Shown one piece after another: positions 45,242-54,566 of a DNA stretch of 64,000 nt. Each line of letters begins with the position of its first letter. Position 1 is the first letter of the stretch. The notes under the pieces were generated by a model that was not told the origin of the DNA, did no database searches, and saw only the letters and a list, made by a program, of their open reading frames with translations. Both the position numbers and the translations under genes were made by a program. The stretch covers positions 1 through 64,000 of the forward strand of contig NZ_RXLQ01000002.1 of the NCBI RefSeq assembly GCF_003953935.1. The letters are read 5' to 3'. This DNA is from Massilia atriviolacea. GTDB lineage: Bacteria > Pseudomonadota > Gammaproteobacteria > Burkholderiales > Burkholderiaceae_D.

Positions 45242-46479
45242 CACAGCTCACGACGGCGCCCGTCGCCAGGCAATCGCTGGTCGTCATCGGCAACGGCATG
45301 GCCGGCATGCGCACGGTCGAGGAAATGCTCAAGCTGGCGCCGCAGCTGTACGACATCACGGTGTTCGGCGCCGAGCCGCACGGTAACTACAACCGCATCC
45401 TGCTCTCGCCGCTGCTGGCCGGCGAAAAGAACATCGACGACATCATGCTGCACACGCGCGAATGGTACGCCGCCAACGGCATCACCCTGCACGCGGGCGA
45501 TCCGGTGGTGCATATCGACCGCCGCAAGCGCATGGTGCGCTCCGCATCGGGGCGCGAAGTCTGGTACGACCGCCTGCTGCTGGCCACCGGTTCGAAACCG
45601 TTCATCGTGCCCGTTCCCGGCCACACGCTGGCGGGCGTGATCGGCTTTCGCGATATCCAGGACGTCGACACCATGCTGGCGGCGGCCCGCAGCGGCGGCC
45701 ATGCGGTCGTGATCGGCGGCGGCCTGCTCGGGCTGGAGGCGGCCAACGGCCTGCTGCGGCGCGGGATGCAGGTCACCGTGGTGCACGTGATGGACAGCCT
45801 GATGAACCAGCAGCTCGACAAGCCGGCCGCGCTGCTGTTGAAGAACGCGCTGGAACTGAAGGGCTTGCGCTTCCTGCTCGAAGCGCATACCAGCGAGATT
45901 GCGGGCGACGCGCGCGTGACAGCGGTGCGCTTCAAGGATGGCAGCGAGATTCCGGCCGACCTGGTGGTCATGGCCGCCGGCGTGCGTCCGAATATCGAAC
46001 TGGCCAGGGCCGCCGGCCTGCACTGCGAGCGCGCCATCGTCGTCGACGACACCTTGCAGACCTACGATCCGCGCATCTACGCGGTGGGCGAATGCGTGCA
46101 GCACCGCAGCGCCACCTTCGGCCTGGTCGCGCCGATCTGGGACCAGGCCAGGGTGTGCGGCGCGCACCTGGCGCGCAACGGCCACCGCCGCTACGTGCAG
46201 CAAGCCACGCCGACCAAGCTGAAGGTCACCGGCGTCGACCTGTATTCGGTCGGCGACTTTATCGGCGGCGAGGGCAGCGAAGACCTGGTGCTGCGCGATC
46301 CGCGCCGCGGCATCTACAAACGCCTGGTGTTGGCCGGTAACCGGATCGCGGGGGCGGTGCTGTACGGCGACGTGCAGGACGGTCCGTGGTACTTCGGCCT
46401 GATCCAGAACCGCACCGATATATCGTCCATGCGCAGTCGCCTGCTGTTCGGCGAAGCCTTGTGCGCCCAAGCTGCCTGA
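45238..46479 (+). CDS. FAD/NAD-dependent reductase of assimilatory nitrate reductase (NasB-like)
   Basis: 413 residues from ATG 45238, overlapping nirD. SLVVIGNGMAGMRTVEEML (about 13-31) and HAVVIGGGLLGLEAANGLLRRGMQVTVVHV (about 158-187) are the FAD and NAD loops; IYAVGECVQH (about 279-288) is the third FAD motif. Similar to the N-terminal half of NirB without Fe-S or siroheme domains. Position between nirD and the catalytic nitrate reductase suggests it is the electron-transfer subunit that passes NADH electrons to the molybdoenzyme. Confidence 0.87.
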   Translation: MTQLTTAPVARQSLVVIGNGMAGMRTVEEMLKLAPQLYDITVFGAEPHGNYNRILLSPLLAGEKNIDDIMLHTREWYAANGITLHAGDPVVHIDRRKRMVRSASGREVWYDRLLLATGSKPFIVPVPGHTLAGVIGFRDIQDVDTMLAAARSGGHAVVIGGGLLGLEAANGLLRRGMQVTVVHVMDSLMNQQLDKPAALLLKNALELKGLRFLLEAHTSEIAGDARVTAVRFKDGSEIPADLVVMAAGVRPNIELARAAGLHCERAIVVDDTLQTYDPRIYAVGECVQHRSATFGLVAPIWDQARVCGAHLARNGHRRYVQQATPTKLKVTGVDLYSVGDFIGGEGSEDLVLRDPRRGIYKRLVLAGNRIAGAVLYGDVQDGPWYFGLIQNRTDISSMRSRLLFGEALCAQAA

Positions 46480-46492
46480 CACGGAGCATCAA

Positions 46493-49210
46493 TTGAACCT
46501 CTCCCCGATCCCGGCGCGCCGTATCGCCCTCGCGGTGCGCAGCACCTGTCCTTACTGCGGCGTGGGCTGCGGCATCACCGCCACGCCCTTGCCCGACGGC
46601 GCCATCGCCATCGCGGGCGACCCCGGCCACGCCGCCAATCGCGGCCGCCTGTGCGTCAAGGGAGCGGCGCTGGGAGAAACCATCGGCCTCGAAGGCCGCC
46701 TCCTGCATCCGGCCGTGCGCGAAGCCGGCGCGCTGCGCCGGGCATCCTGGGACCAGGCGCTCGAGCGCGTCGCCGGCGGCCTGCGCGCCATCATCGACGA
46801 ACACGGGCCGGACGCGGTGGCGCTGTACGTCTCGGGCCAGCTCCTGACCGAGGACTACTACGTCGCCAACAAGCTGATGAAAGGCTACATCGGCAGCGCC
46901 AACATCGACACCAATTCGCGCCTGTGCATGTCGTCCGCCGTGGCGGGGCACAAGCGCGCCTTCGGCGCCGACCTGGTGCCGGGCTGCTACGAAGACTTCG
47001 ACCTGGCCGACATGGTGGTGCTGGTGGGGTCGAACACGGCGTGGTGCCATCCGATCCTGTTCCAGCGCATCGCGCGCCTGAAGGAGGCGCGTCCCGAGGT
47101 GCGCATCGTCGTCATCGATCCGCGCCGCACCGCCACCTGCGAACTGGCCGACCTGCACCTGCCGGTCAAACCCGGCACCGACGTGTGGCTGTTCAACGGT
47201 TTGCTCAGCTACCTCGCGCGCAGCGGCGTGCAGGACACGGCTTTCATCGAAGCCCACACCAACGGCCTGGAACAGGCGCTGGACGCCGCGCAGGTCGATT
47301 GCGCCGATCCGCTGGCGGTGGCGCGCCACTGCCGCCTCGATCCTGACGACCTGCTGGCCTTCTACGCCGGCTTTGCGGCGACCGCCAACGTGGTCACGGC
47401 CTTTTCGCAAGGGGTGAACCAGTCGTCGGCCGGGACCGATAAGGTCAACAGCATCATCAACTGCCACCTGCTCACGGGCCGCATCGGCCAGCCGGGCATG
47501 GGACCGTTTTCGATCACCGGCCAGCCGAATGCCATGGGCGGACGCGAAGTGGGCGGCCTGGCCAACATGCTGGCGGCCCACATGGACCTGGACAACCCGC
47601 AGCACCGCGACACGGTGCAGACCTTCTGGTCCTCGCCGCGCATCGCCGGCAAGGGCGGACTGAAGGCGGTCGACCTGTTCAAGGCGATCGAAGCGGGCAC
47701 GGTCAAGGCGGTGTGGGTGATCGCCACCAACCCGATGGTGAGCATGCCGGACGCAAACCAGGTCCAGCGCGCGCTGGAAAAGTGCGAACTGGTGGTGGTC
47801 TCCGACATCATCGCCAACACCGACACGAATGCCTTTGCCGACGTGCTGCTGCCGGCGCTGGGCTGGGGCGAGAAGGATGGCACGGTCACCAATTCCGAGC
47901 GCCTGATCTCGCGCCAGCGCGCCTTTTTGCCGGCGCCCGGAGAGGCGCGCGCCGACTGGCGCATTCTGGCCGACGTGGCGCGGCGCATGGGCTTCGACGG
48001 CTTCGACTTCGATAGTTCGCACGCCGTGTTCGACGAACATGCGCGTCTGAGCGTGTTCCGCAACGAGGGCACGCGTGTGTTCAACCTGGCGGGCCTGTGC
48101 GGCTTGACGGCCGACGACTACGACAGGCTCGAACCGGTGCAGTGGCCGGTGCGGCGCGGCGCGGACGGCGCGTTGCAGGGCAGCGCGCGCCTGTTCGGAG
48201 AGCGCCGCTTCGCCCATGCCGACGGCAAGGCGCGCTTCATCGCCACGGCGCCGCGCGCGCCGGCCAACCGGGTCGATCCCGCATATCCGCTGGTGCTGAA
48301 CACGGGGCGCGTGCGCGACCAGTGGCACACCATGAGCCGCACCGGCCGCGCCCCGCGCCTGGCCGATCACACGGCCGAAGCCTTCATCGACATGCATCCG
48401 CAGGACGCGCTGCTGTACGGCGTGCGCGAAGGGGAGCTGGCGCGCGTGTCGAGCCAGTGGGGGGCGATGGTGGCGCGCGTGCAGCACGGCGGCGGCATTG
48501 CGCGCGGATCGGTGTTCGTGCCGATTCACTGGAACGGCCAGACCGCCTCCGACGCGCGCGTGGGTACGCTGGTCAATCCGGTTGTCGACCCGGTGTCGGG
48601 CGAGCCGGAATTCAAGCATACGCCGGTGCAGGTGGAGCGCTTCGGGGTGGCGTGGCATGCCTTTGTGTTGAGCCGCAGCGAACTGGCGCTGGACCAGGTG
48701 GCGCATTGGACGCGGGTGCAGGGACGCGGCTTTGCGCGTTACGAGATGGCCGGCCGCGGCCAGGTGCGCGACCGCGCCGCCTGGGCGCGCGCGCTGCTCG
48801 GTGCCGGCGATGACGCCGACTGGCTCGATTACGAAGACGCCAGCGATGGCGTGTACCGGGCGGTGCACGTGGTGGGCGAGCACATCGAACAGTGCATCTT
48901 CCTGTCGCCGCGCACCGACCTGCCGGCGCGCGCCTGGCTGGCCAGCCTGTTCGCCAGCGAGTCGCTCACCCGGCTCGACCGCGCCGGCCTGCTGGCCGGG
49001 CAGGCGCTCGGCCAGCGCCTCGACACCGGACCGACCGTGTGTTCCTGCTTCGGGGTGGGGCGCAACACGATCTGCGCGGCGATCGTCGCCCAGGACTTGA
49101 AGACGGTGCCGGAAGTGACGGCTTGCCTGAAGGCGGGGGGCAATTGCGGTTCTTGCGTGCCCGAGATCAAGGTATTGTTGATCCAGACCAGGGCGCGCGA
49201 GGCGGCCTGA
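46493..49210 (+). CDS. Assimilatory nitrate reductase catalytic subunit (Mo-bis-MGD)
   Basis: 905 residues from TTG 46493 with GGAG seven bases upstream. The N-terminal [4Fe-4S] cluster motif reads CPYCGVGC...GRLCVKG (about 19-54). The molybdopterin domains follow (SGQLLTEDYYVANKLMKGYIGSANIDTNSRLCMSSAVAGHKRAFG, a Cys-Met-Ser at the molybdenum). The C-terminal BFD-like [2Fe-2S] domain ends with TVCSCFGVGRNTICAAI and CLKAGGNCGSCVPEI (about 845-893). This is the NasA/NasC type of cytoplasmic nitrate reductase. Last gene of the operon. Molybdate comes from modABC at 16239; no moa or mob gene is nearby. Confidence 0.93.
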   Translation: MNLSPIPARRIALAVRSTCPYCGVGCGITATPLPDGAIAIAGDPGHAANRGRLCVKGAALGETIGLEGRLLHPAVREAGALRRASWDQALERVAGGLRAIIDEHGPDAVALYVSGQLLTEDYYVANKLMKGYIGSANIDTNSRLCMSSAVAGHKRAFGADLVPGCYEDFDLADMVVLVGSNTAWCHPILFQRIARLKEARPEVRIVVIDPRRTATCELADLHLPVKPGTDVWLFNGLLSYLARSGVQDTAFIEAHTNGLEQALDAAQVDCADPLAVARHCRLDPDDLLAFYAGFAATANVVTAFSQGVNQSSAGTDKVNSIINCHLLTGRIGQPGMGPFSITGQPNAMGGREVGGLANMLAAHMDLDNPQHRDTVQTFWSSPRIAGKGGLKAVDLFKAIEAGTVKAVWVIATNPMVSMPDANQVQRALEKCELVVVSDIIANTDTNAFADVLLPALGWGEKDGTVTNSERLISRQRAFLPAPGEARADWRILADVARRMGFDGFDFDSSHAVFDEHARLSVFRNEGTRVFNLAGLCGLTADDYDRLEPVQWPVRRGADGALQGSARLFGERRFAHADGKARFIATAPRAPANRVDPAYPLVLNTGRVRDQWHTMSRTGRAPRLADHTAEAFIDMHPQDALLYGVREGELARVSSQWGAMVARVQHGGGIARGSVFVPIHWNGQTASDARVGTLVNPVVDPVSGEPEFKHTPVQVERFGVAWHAFVLSRSELALDQVAHWTRVQGRGFARYEMAGRGQVRDRAAWARALLGAGDDADWLDYEDASDGVYRAVHVVGEHIEQCIFLSPRTDLPARAWLASLFASESLTRLDRAGLLAGQALGQRLDTGPTVCSCFGVGRNTICAAIVAQDLKTVPEVTACLKAGGNCGSCVPEIKVLLIQTRAREAA

Positions 49211-49347
49211 GAAGGTTCATGGCCATTGTCGACTAGTAAGCATTGTCGACTAGCAGGATAGGCGCCTGACGATCGTGCCGCTGACAGTCGGCCGCCGCCT
49301 TGCGGATGCGGGGACAGCCCCCGGGTCTGCAAGGCGCAGCCGCAGGC

Positions 49348-49689
49348 TTACACTTTCTTGACGAATTCCGACTTCAGGCTCATGGCGCCGAAGCCGTCGA
49401 TCTTGCAGTCGATATCGTGGTCGCTGTCGACCAGGCGAATGTTCTTGACCTTGGTTCCCATCTTGACCGTCCCGCCCGATCCCTTGAGCTTCAAATCCTT
49501 GATCACGGTGACCGTGTCGCCATCCTGCAACACATTCCCAGCAGCATCGCGATAAACCTTCGGCCCTTCCTCGGCCGCCGCGCCTTCCTGCGCGCTCCAT
49601 TCGTGGGCGCACTCCGGGCACACCAGGTTGCTGCCGTCTTCGTAAGTAAATTCTGAATTGCATTTAGGGCAGGGGGGAAGTGCGCTCAT
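49348..49689 (-). CDS. PhnA/YjdM zinc-ribbon protein
   Basis: 113 residues. ATG 49689 begins [32 protein letters not shown], with two C-x-x-C zinc pairs (about 7-10 and 24-27). A small beta domain ([35 protein letters not shown]) follows. Known as PhnA or YjdM; despite its name, it does not encode phosphonoacetate hydrolase in this family, and its role is unclear. The longer in-frame extension upstream of 49689 (to 49731) lacks support. The 49211-49347 interval shows nothing notable. Confidence 0.9.
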   Translation of the reverse strand: MSALPPCPKCNSEFTYEDGSNLVCPECAHEWSAQEGAAAEEGPKVYRDAAGNVLQDGDTVTVIKDLKLKGSGGTVKMGTKVKNIRLVDSDHDIDCKIDGFGAMSLKSEFVKKV

Positions 49690-49890
49690 GGGAATCGTCC
49701 TGAAGTTGCTTGAAAGGCGATGAGTATACAACCTGCCCCGCTTGTACAGCCAGTTGCATGTTGAGTAGAAACAATGCTTTTGGTAAACAGTGATGCAAAC
49801 ATGGTTCTTCTTGGCCCTTCGATTTGTCTGATACCTCTGATAATTGCCTCAGAGAATCAACAAATTCACAACAGAACGAGGAGCATGACC

Positions 49891-50688
49891 ATGGCATCGA
49901 GCACTTCCCTGAGCAGCCTGCAACTGAGCAACATCCTCCGGCCGGCACCGCTGCGGGCCGACCGTGCCGGCGTCGGCGCGCCGGTCGCGATTGAACTACT
50001 GCCCTTTACCGTGCGCCCGGTGCGCAGCGCGGCCGACCTGCGCAAGGCGGTCGACGTGCGCCAGGCCGCCTACGCGCGCCACCTGCCCGAATTCGCCCGC
50101 ACCCTGGCGCAAGCCGAAGCGGCCGACCACGACAGCGACACCGTGATCCTGCTGGCCGAGTCGAAGGAAGACGGCAGCGCGCTCGGCAGCGTGCGCATCC
50201 AGACCAATTTTCGCCAGCCGCTGCACGTGGAAGTATCGGTCGACCTGCCGCTGTGGCTGGCATCGCAGCGGCTGGCCGAGGTGACCCGGCTCGGCATCGT
50301 CGAAGGGCGCATCGGACGCCAGGTGAAGCTGGCGCTGATCAAGGCCTGCTTCGCGCATTGCGAGCAGCACGGTGTCGACGCGGCCGTGGTCAGCGGCCGC
50401 GCGCCGATCGACCGCCAGTACGAGCAACTGCTGTTCACCGATGTGTTCGCCAGCCGCGAGCCCGTCATCCTGCGCCACGTCGGCAACATGCCGCACCGAA
50501 TCATGTACTTCGACATCGCCAGCGGCCAGGAACGCTGGGAAGCGGCACGCCATCCCTTGCTCGATTTCTTTTGCCGCACACGCCATCCGGACATCGATCT
50601 GGGCAAGCATGTCCCTGCCACTTGGAAACATGGTTTGCCGCGCAGCCAGCAGGCGGCGGGCGCCGTTGTTGTTGGGCTCGCAGCGTAA
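49891..50688 (+). CDS. FeeM-like N-acyl amino acid synthase domain protein
   Basis: 265 residues from ATG 49891 with GAGGAG eight bases upstream; the ATG at 49885 is too close to the ribosome site. VRPVRSAADLRKAVDVRQAAYARHLPEFARTLAQAEAADHDSD (about 43-85) resembles the FeeM/FeeN N-acyl-amino-acid-synthase GNAT domain. LGSVRIQTN (about 103-111) and LAEVTRLGIVEG (about 129-140) continue the pattern. It probably transfers an acyl chain from acyl-ACP to an amine substrate, a signalling or lipid function. Next gene is the GGDEF/EAL protein 105 bp downstream, but they need not be cotranscribed. Confidence 0.72.
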   Translation: MASSTSLSSLQLSNILRPAPLRADRAGVGAPVAIELLPFTVRPVRSAADLRKAVDVRQAAYARHLPEFARTLAQAEAADHDSDTVILLAESKEDGSALGSVRIQTNFRQPLHVEVSVDLPLWLASQRLAEVTRLGIVEGRIGRQVKLALIKACFAHCEQHGVDAAVVSGRAPIDRQYEQLLFTDVFASREPVILRHVGNMPHRIMYFDIASGQERWEAARHPLLDFFCRTRHPDIDLGKHVPATWKHGLPRSQQAAGAVVVGLAA

Positions 50689-50793
50689 GCAATCAAACTG
50701 TGACGGCGCGACAGTAACGATGTATGCTTTGACATGATTGCCGCCTGAGAGCAATGCACGGCGGCGCGAGGTCCCCACCAGTTGTGTAGATGG

Positions 50794-53739
50794 ATGCCGC
50801 TCATGTCAATGCCGACCTCCTCGTCCCACGCCTCACGCGACCGCGTCCAGCACGCTCTCGAAGCCTCGCTGCGCCTGCTCTCCTTCTACCTGGTTCCGCT
50901 CGCCATCGCGCTGCTGTCGCTGCTGGCGCTGGCATCCTGGCAAAGCCAGTACCGCAGCGTCGAGGGCCGGCCGCTGGCCTTGCGGGTCATGACGCACGCC
51001 GACCCGGCGCTGGCGCCGCAACAGGCGCTGGCGCAAGTGGCCGGCATGCCGCGCGTCCTGGCCCGCGAAACGCGCATGTCGCCCGACCCGCACTGGTTCA
51101 GCCTGGCCGTCGATACGCGCGCCGGCACGATGATCGAATTCCCGTCGCGCCACATGGTCGAGATCGCTTGTTGGGAGGGCGCGCGCCTGCGTGCCCTGGG
51201 AAGTTCCACCCGATCCGTCTCGACCGGCGCCATCGCCCCGCTGCGGGCGGGCTTCGCACTGACCCTGACGGCGGCGCAGGCGCAGCCCTTGCTGTGCCGC
51301 GCCGTGCTCATCGGTCCGGCGCGGCTGTCCGCAAGCCAATGGCAAGCGGACCAGCTGGCGCTGGCGGTACAGCAATTCCACCGCAAATCGGGCCTGCTCG
51401 ACGGCGGCATGATCGTGCTGACCCTGTTTGTCCTCACGACCGCTTTGATCAACCGCCAGGCCCTGTACGTCTTGCTGGCCGGCTGGCTGATCCTGAACCT
51501 GCGCGTCGGCGCGCTCTCGGCCGGCTGGGATATCCAGTGGCTGGGCCAGGTCGTGCCCGACCGCTGGCTGTTGCCGGGCCGCGCCCTGACCATCGCCCTG
51601 TATGCGATCTCGACGCTGACCCTGTACCAGACCCTGTTCCGCGAGCGCCTGGCCAGGACGCGCTACCGCACGCCGCTGCGCGTTGCCGAATGGTGCTGCC
51701 TGCCGCTGCTGGCGCTGTCCGTGCTCTTGCCGTACCACCTTTTCTTGCCGGCCATGTGGGTCTTCGTGGCGTATGGCCTGATGCTGATGACGCTCGGGCT
51801 GGTCAGCCTGATGGCGCAGTCGCATACCCGGGTGGCGTTCTGGTTCGCCGCCTCGTTCGCGGTGACCATGCTGTCCGGGCTGGCGGAAGTCATCGCCGCC
51901 GCCCTTGGCGTGCGCGACCTGACCGGCATGGTCAACAGCGTTACGGCAGCGCTCGCCTCAAGCCTGCTGGCCGCGCTTGCCGTGGCCGAACAGATGCGCC
52001 AGGAAACCGAACAGCGCATCGCGGCCCAGGCCGAGCTGCAGCACACCTACGACGCCATGCCGGTCGGCCTGTTCACGCTCGACCTGGAGGGAAATTTCCT
52101 CAGCGCCAACCCGACCATGCAGAAAATGCTTGGGGCCGATGCCGACGCGATCACCGGAAAGCGCTTCCAGCAATTCTTTGCCGACGGCGTCTGGGGCACC
52201 TTGTCGTCCCTCGTGCTGGACCTGCCCGACGCCGAACTGCGCATCGAGGACCGCAGCGGCGCGCATTGCTTCCTGGTGCGCGCGACCCTGGCGCGCGGCA
52301 AGATCGAAGGCGTGTTGCAGGATACGACCGAGCAGCATAAAGCCACCGAACAATTGCGTTTCATGGCCAATAACGATGCGCTGACCAAGGTTTACAACCG
52401 GCGCGGAATCGAGCGCGTGTTCGAGCAAGCCTGTTTCAAGCCGATGACCCTGGCTTACCTCGACCTCGATCGCTTCAAGCTGATCAACGACCTGTTCGGT
52501 CACCTGGCGGGCGACGAAGTGCTCAAGCAAGTGTGCGAACGCATCAGTGCCGTGCTCAGCGGCGAACAGCGCATCGGCCGCGTGGGCGGCGACGAATTCG
52601 TCATCATCATGCCGGAAACCTCGATCCGCGTGGCGGCGCTGATTTGCCGCTGCCTGGTCGGGCGCATCGGCAACACGCCCTACCGCGTGGGCGACAAGGC
52701 GTTTCACGTGCGCGGCTCGATCGGCCTGATCGAGGTGCAGCCGGGCATGCAGATGAAAGATGCGATCTCGACCGCCGACCGCGCCTGCCGCGAAGCCAAG
52801 AGCGGCCACCGCGACGGCCTGGTCGTGTACGAGCGCGATTCCACGGCCTTCATCGAGCGCGAGGCCGAGCTGAACCTGGTCGAGCGCCTCTCGGCGAACG
52901 ACGCGACCGCCTGCATGGTGCTCGAAATGCAGCCGATCATGTCGCTCAAGATGCCCTACGATTCGATGAATTTCGAGGTCTTGCTGCGCATGCGCGAAGC
53001 GGACGGCAGCTTGCTGGCGGCCGGGCCCATCATCGCCGCCGCCGAAAAGAGCGGGCGCATGGGCGTGATCGACCGCTGGGTATTGTCGACCACCTTGAGC
53101 TGGATCGAGCGCCACGCCGACATGCTGGCCAATACCCAGTTCGTGTGCATGAACCTGTCCGGCGCCTCGCTCAACGACGAACGCTTCATCCAGGACACCA
53201 TCGACATCCTGCGCCGCAACCGCGACGCCGCCAGCCGGCTATGCATGGAGATCACCGAAAGCGTCGCTCTGCACGACCTGAACAACACGCGGCGTTTCAT
53301 CGACCAGGTGCGTCATTTTGGGGTCAAGGTGGCGCTCGACGATTTCGGGGCGGGCTACACCTCGTTTTCCTATCTCAAGGAATTGCCGGCGGACATACTC
53401 AAGATCGATGGCAACTTTATCGTCAACATGAATGCGCATCCGGCCGACGTCGCCATCGTCGAGGCCATCGTCAAGCTGGCGGTGAACCTGGGCATGAAGA
53501 CGATTGCCGAATGGGCCGAAGACGGCGCCACGGTGCAGACCCTGGCCGATATCGGAGTGGACTATGTGCAAGGTTTTGTGATCGCATCGTCGATGGCGCC
53601 GGACATCTTGCTCACCGTCAGTTCGGCCGCCGGTTTTATCGTCGACGAGGAATTGACTCTGCTGGTCGGCGCGCTGGGCGGGCCGTCCGGGGCGCCTGCC
53701 CGGGGGCCGGCGCTCGACGAGGTCCAGGTGACGCAATAG
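50794..53739 (+). CDS. Membrane GGDEF-EAL protein with 7TM sensor and PAS
   Basis: 981 residues taken from ATG 50794; TTG 50782 and ATG 50803/50809 are also in frame. One TM (about 27-45), an extracytoplasmic region to about 200 and six to seven TMs (about 205-400) form a 7TMR-DISM-like sensor. A PAS domain follows (LQHTYDAMPVGLFTLDLEGNFLSANPTMQKML), then GGDEF (RVGGDEFVI, about 590) and EAL domains. The EAL motif reads FEVLLRM; DDFGAGYTSFSYLKELPADILKIDG and ITESVALHD are retained. The active-site GGDEF is intact, so diguanylate cyclase activity is likely; phosphodiesterase competence is less certain. Confidence 0.88.
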   Translation: MPLMSMPTSSSHASRDRVQHALEASLRLLSFYLVPLAIALLSLLALASWQSQYRSVEGRPLALRVMTHADPALAPQQALAQVAGMPRVLARETRMSPDPHWFSLAVDTRAGTMIEFPSRHMVEIACWEGARLRALGSSTRSVSTGAIAPLRAGFALTLTAAQAQPLLCRAVLIGPARLSASQWQADQLALAVQQFHRKSGLLDGGMIVLTLFVLTTALINRQALYVLLAGWLILNLRVGALSAGWDIQWLGQVVPDRWLLPGRALTIALYAISTLTLYQTLFRERLARTRYRTPLRVAEWCCLPLLALSVLLPYHLFLPAMWVFVAYGLMLMTLGLVSLMAQSHTRVAFWFAASFAVTMLSGLAEVIAAALGVRDLTGMVNSVTAALASSLLAALAVAEQMRQETEQRIAAQAELQHTYDAMPVGLFTLDLEGNFLSANPTMQKMLGADADAITGKRFQQFFADGVWGTLSSLVLDLPDAELRIEDRSGAHCFLVRATLARGKIEGVLQDTTEQHKATEQLRFMANNDALTKVYNRRGIERVFEQACFKPMTLAYLDLDRFKLINDLFGHLAGDEVLKQVCERISAVLSGEQRIGRVGGDEFVIIMPETSIRVAALICRCLVGRIGNTPYRVGDKAFHVRGSIGLIEVQPGMQMKDAISTADRACREAKSGHRDGLVVYERDSTAFIEREAELNLVERLSANDATACMVLEMQPIMSLKMPYDSMNFEVLLRMREADGSLLAAGPIIAAAEKSGRMGVIDRWVLSTTLSWIERHADMLANTQFVCMNLSGASLNDERFIQDTIDILRRNRDAASRLCMEITESVALHDLNNTRRFIDQVRHFGVKVALDDFGAGYTSFSYLKELPADILKIDGNFIVNMNAHPADVAIVEAIVKLAVNLGMKTIAEWAEDGATVQTLADIGVDYVQGFVIASSMAPDILLTVSSAAGFIVDEELTLLVGALGGPSGAPARGPALDEVQVTQ

Positions 53740-53803
53740 CGTGGAACTTTTTTGTCGCACGCATGTCCAATCTCGATCCACATCTGTGACAAGGGGAAGT
53801 GCC

Positions 53804-54172
53804 ATGAACAACCATGCTGTACTGGGCGTGTTCGACGATGTCGACGAGGCCGAACTGGCACGCGCCGCCTTGCTGTCCGACGGCTTCGATGCCGCTGCGC
53901 TGGAACTCAAGGTGCATAACGATGAAGCGGGGCCGGTGCAAGGCAACTTTTACGTCGGCAACACCCCCAGCGAAAGCGAGCAGCACGTATACGACCCCAA
54001 TTACGCCAAGCCGGTCCAGCGCGCGCAATGCATGCTGGTGGTCGATGCCGGCGACGCCGCCACGGCGGCGCGCGCGTCCGCCATCCTGGCCGGCTTCGGC
54101 GCGCGCGATCCCGATCGACTGTCGGCTGCCGGACCCGCCACGCCACATCGGCCCGGCGCTGCCGCGCAATAA
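53804..54172 (+). CDS. Hypothetical stress-type protein (GSP17M/DUF-like)
   Basis: 122 residues. MNNHAVLGVFDDVDEAELARAALLSDGFDAAALELKVHND starts a ferredoxin-like alpha/beta fold typical of small general-stress (YsnF/GSP17M-like) proteins that begin 'VGVFDDRAEAERAVDALLAAGF'. YVGNTPSESEQHVYDPNYAKPV is a mid-protein loop, and LVVDAGDAATAARASAILAGFGARDPDRL the second half-repeat. Ribosome site AAGGGGAAG precedes ATG 53804. Function unknown; resemblance is by pattern only. Confidence 0.65.
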   Translation: MNNHAVLGVFDDVDEAELARAALLSDGFDAAALELKVHNDEAGPVQGNFYVGNTPSESEQHVYDPNYAKPVQRAQCMLVVDAGDAATAARASAILAGFGARDPDRLSAAGPATPHRPGAAAQ

Positions 54173-54184
54173 GCGGCGTCCCGA

Positions 54185-54384
54185 TTAAAGGCGGCGACAC
54201 GCACATGGACCTGTGTGCCACAGCGCTCGACGTCCCAGACGTACAAGCCGCCAGCGCGCGCCATGCGCTGGTCGATGCAGTTGCGCCCCATCAGATCCTG
54301 CGGCGTCTGCGGGACGGGGTGGACGGCGAAATACGCCGGCGAGGCCGCCACCCCCATGCGACGCCGGCGATCGTGGTCGGCCAT
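54185..54384 (-). pseudogene. LysR regulator remnant (effector domain)
   Basis: The reverse strand encodes MGVAASPAYFAVHPVPQTPQDLMGRNCIDQRMARAGGLYVWDVERCGTQVHVRV, the middle of a LysR effector domain ('VASPAYFARHG.PRTPQDL..H.CINQR....GLYVWDFE.....VRV'). No helix-turn-helix part and no C-terminal remainder exist, so it is a decayed fragment. On the forward strand about 54390-54510 another frame reads AKRDPVAAKLAEQGFVTPIPFDALTAFFRNRLNGR, possibly a second gene fragment. The 54173-54566 interval therefore looks like debris between two stress clusters. Confidence 0.6.
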
Positions 54385-54566
54385 CCCATGGGGCGGTCAA
54401 CGAGCAAAGCGCGATCCTGTTGCGGCCAAACTGGCCGAGCAGGGATTTGTCACGCCGATTCCCTTCGATGCATTGACGGCTTTCTTCCGCAACCGCCTGA
54501 ACGGGCGGGCAGCCCGATGCCGGCCTCGCCGGCCCGGCGCCGTATACGATCTGCCGGACGGCAGCG

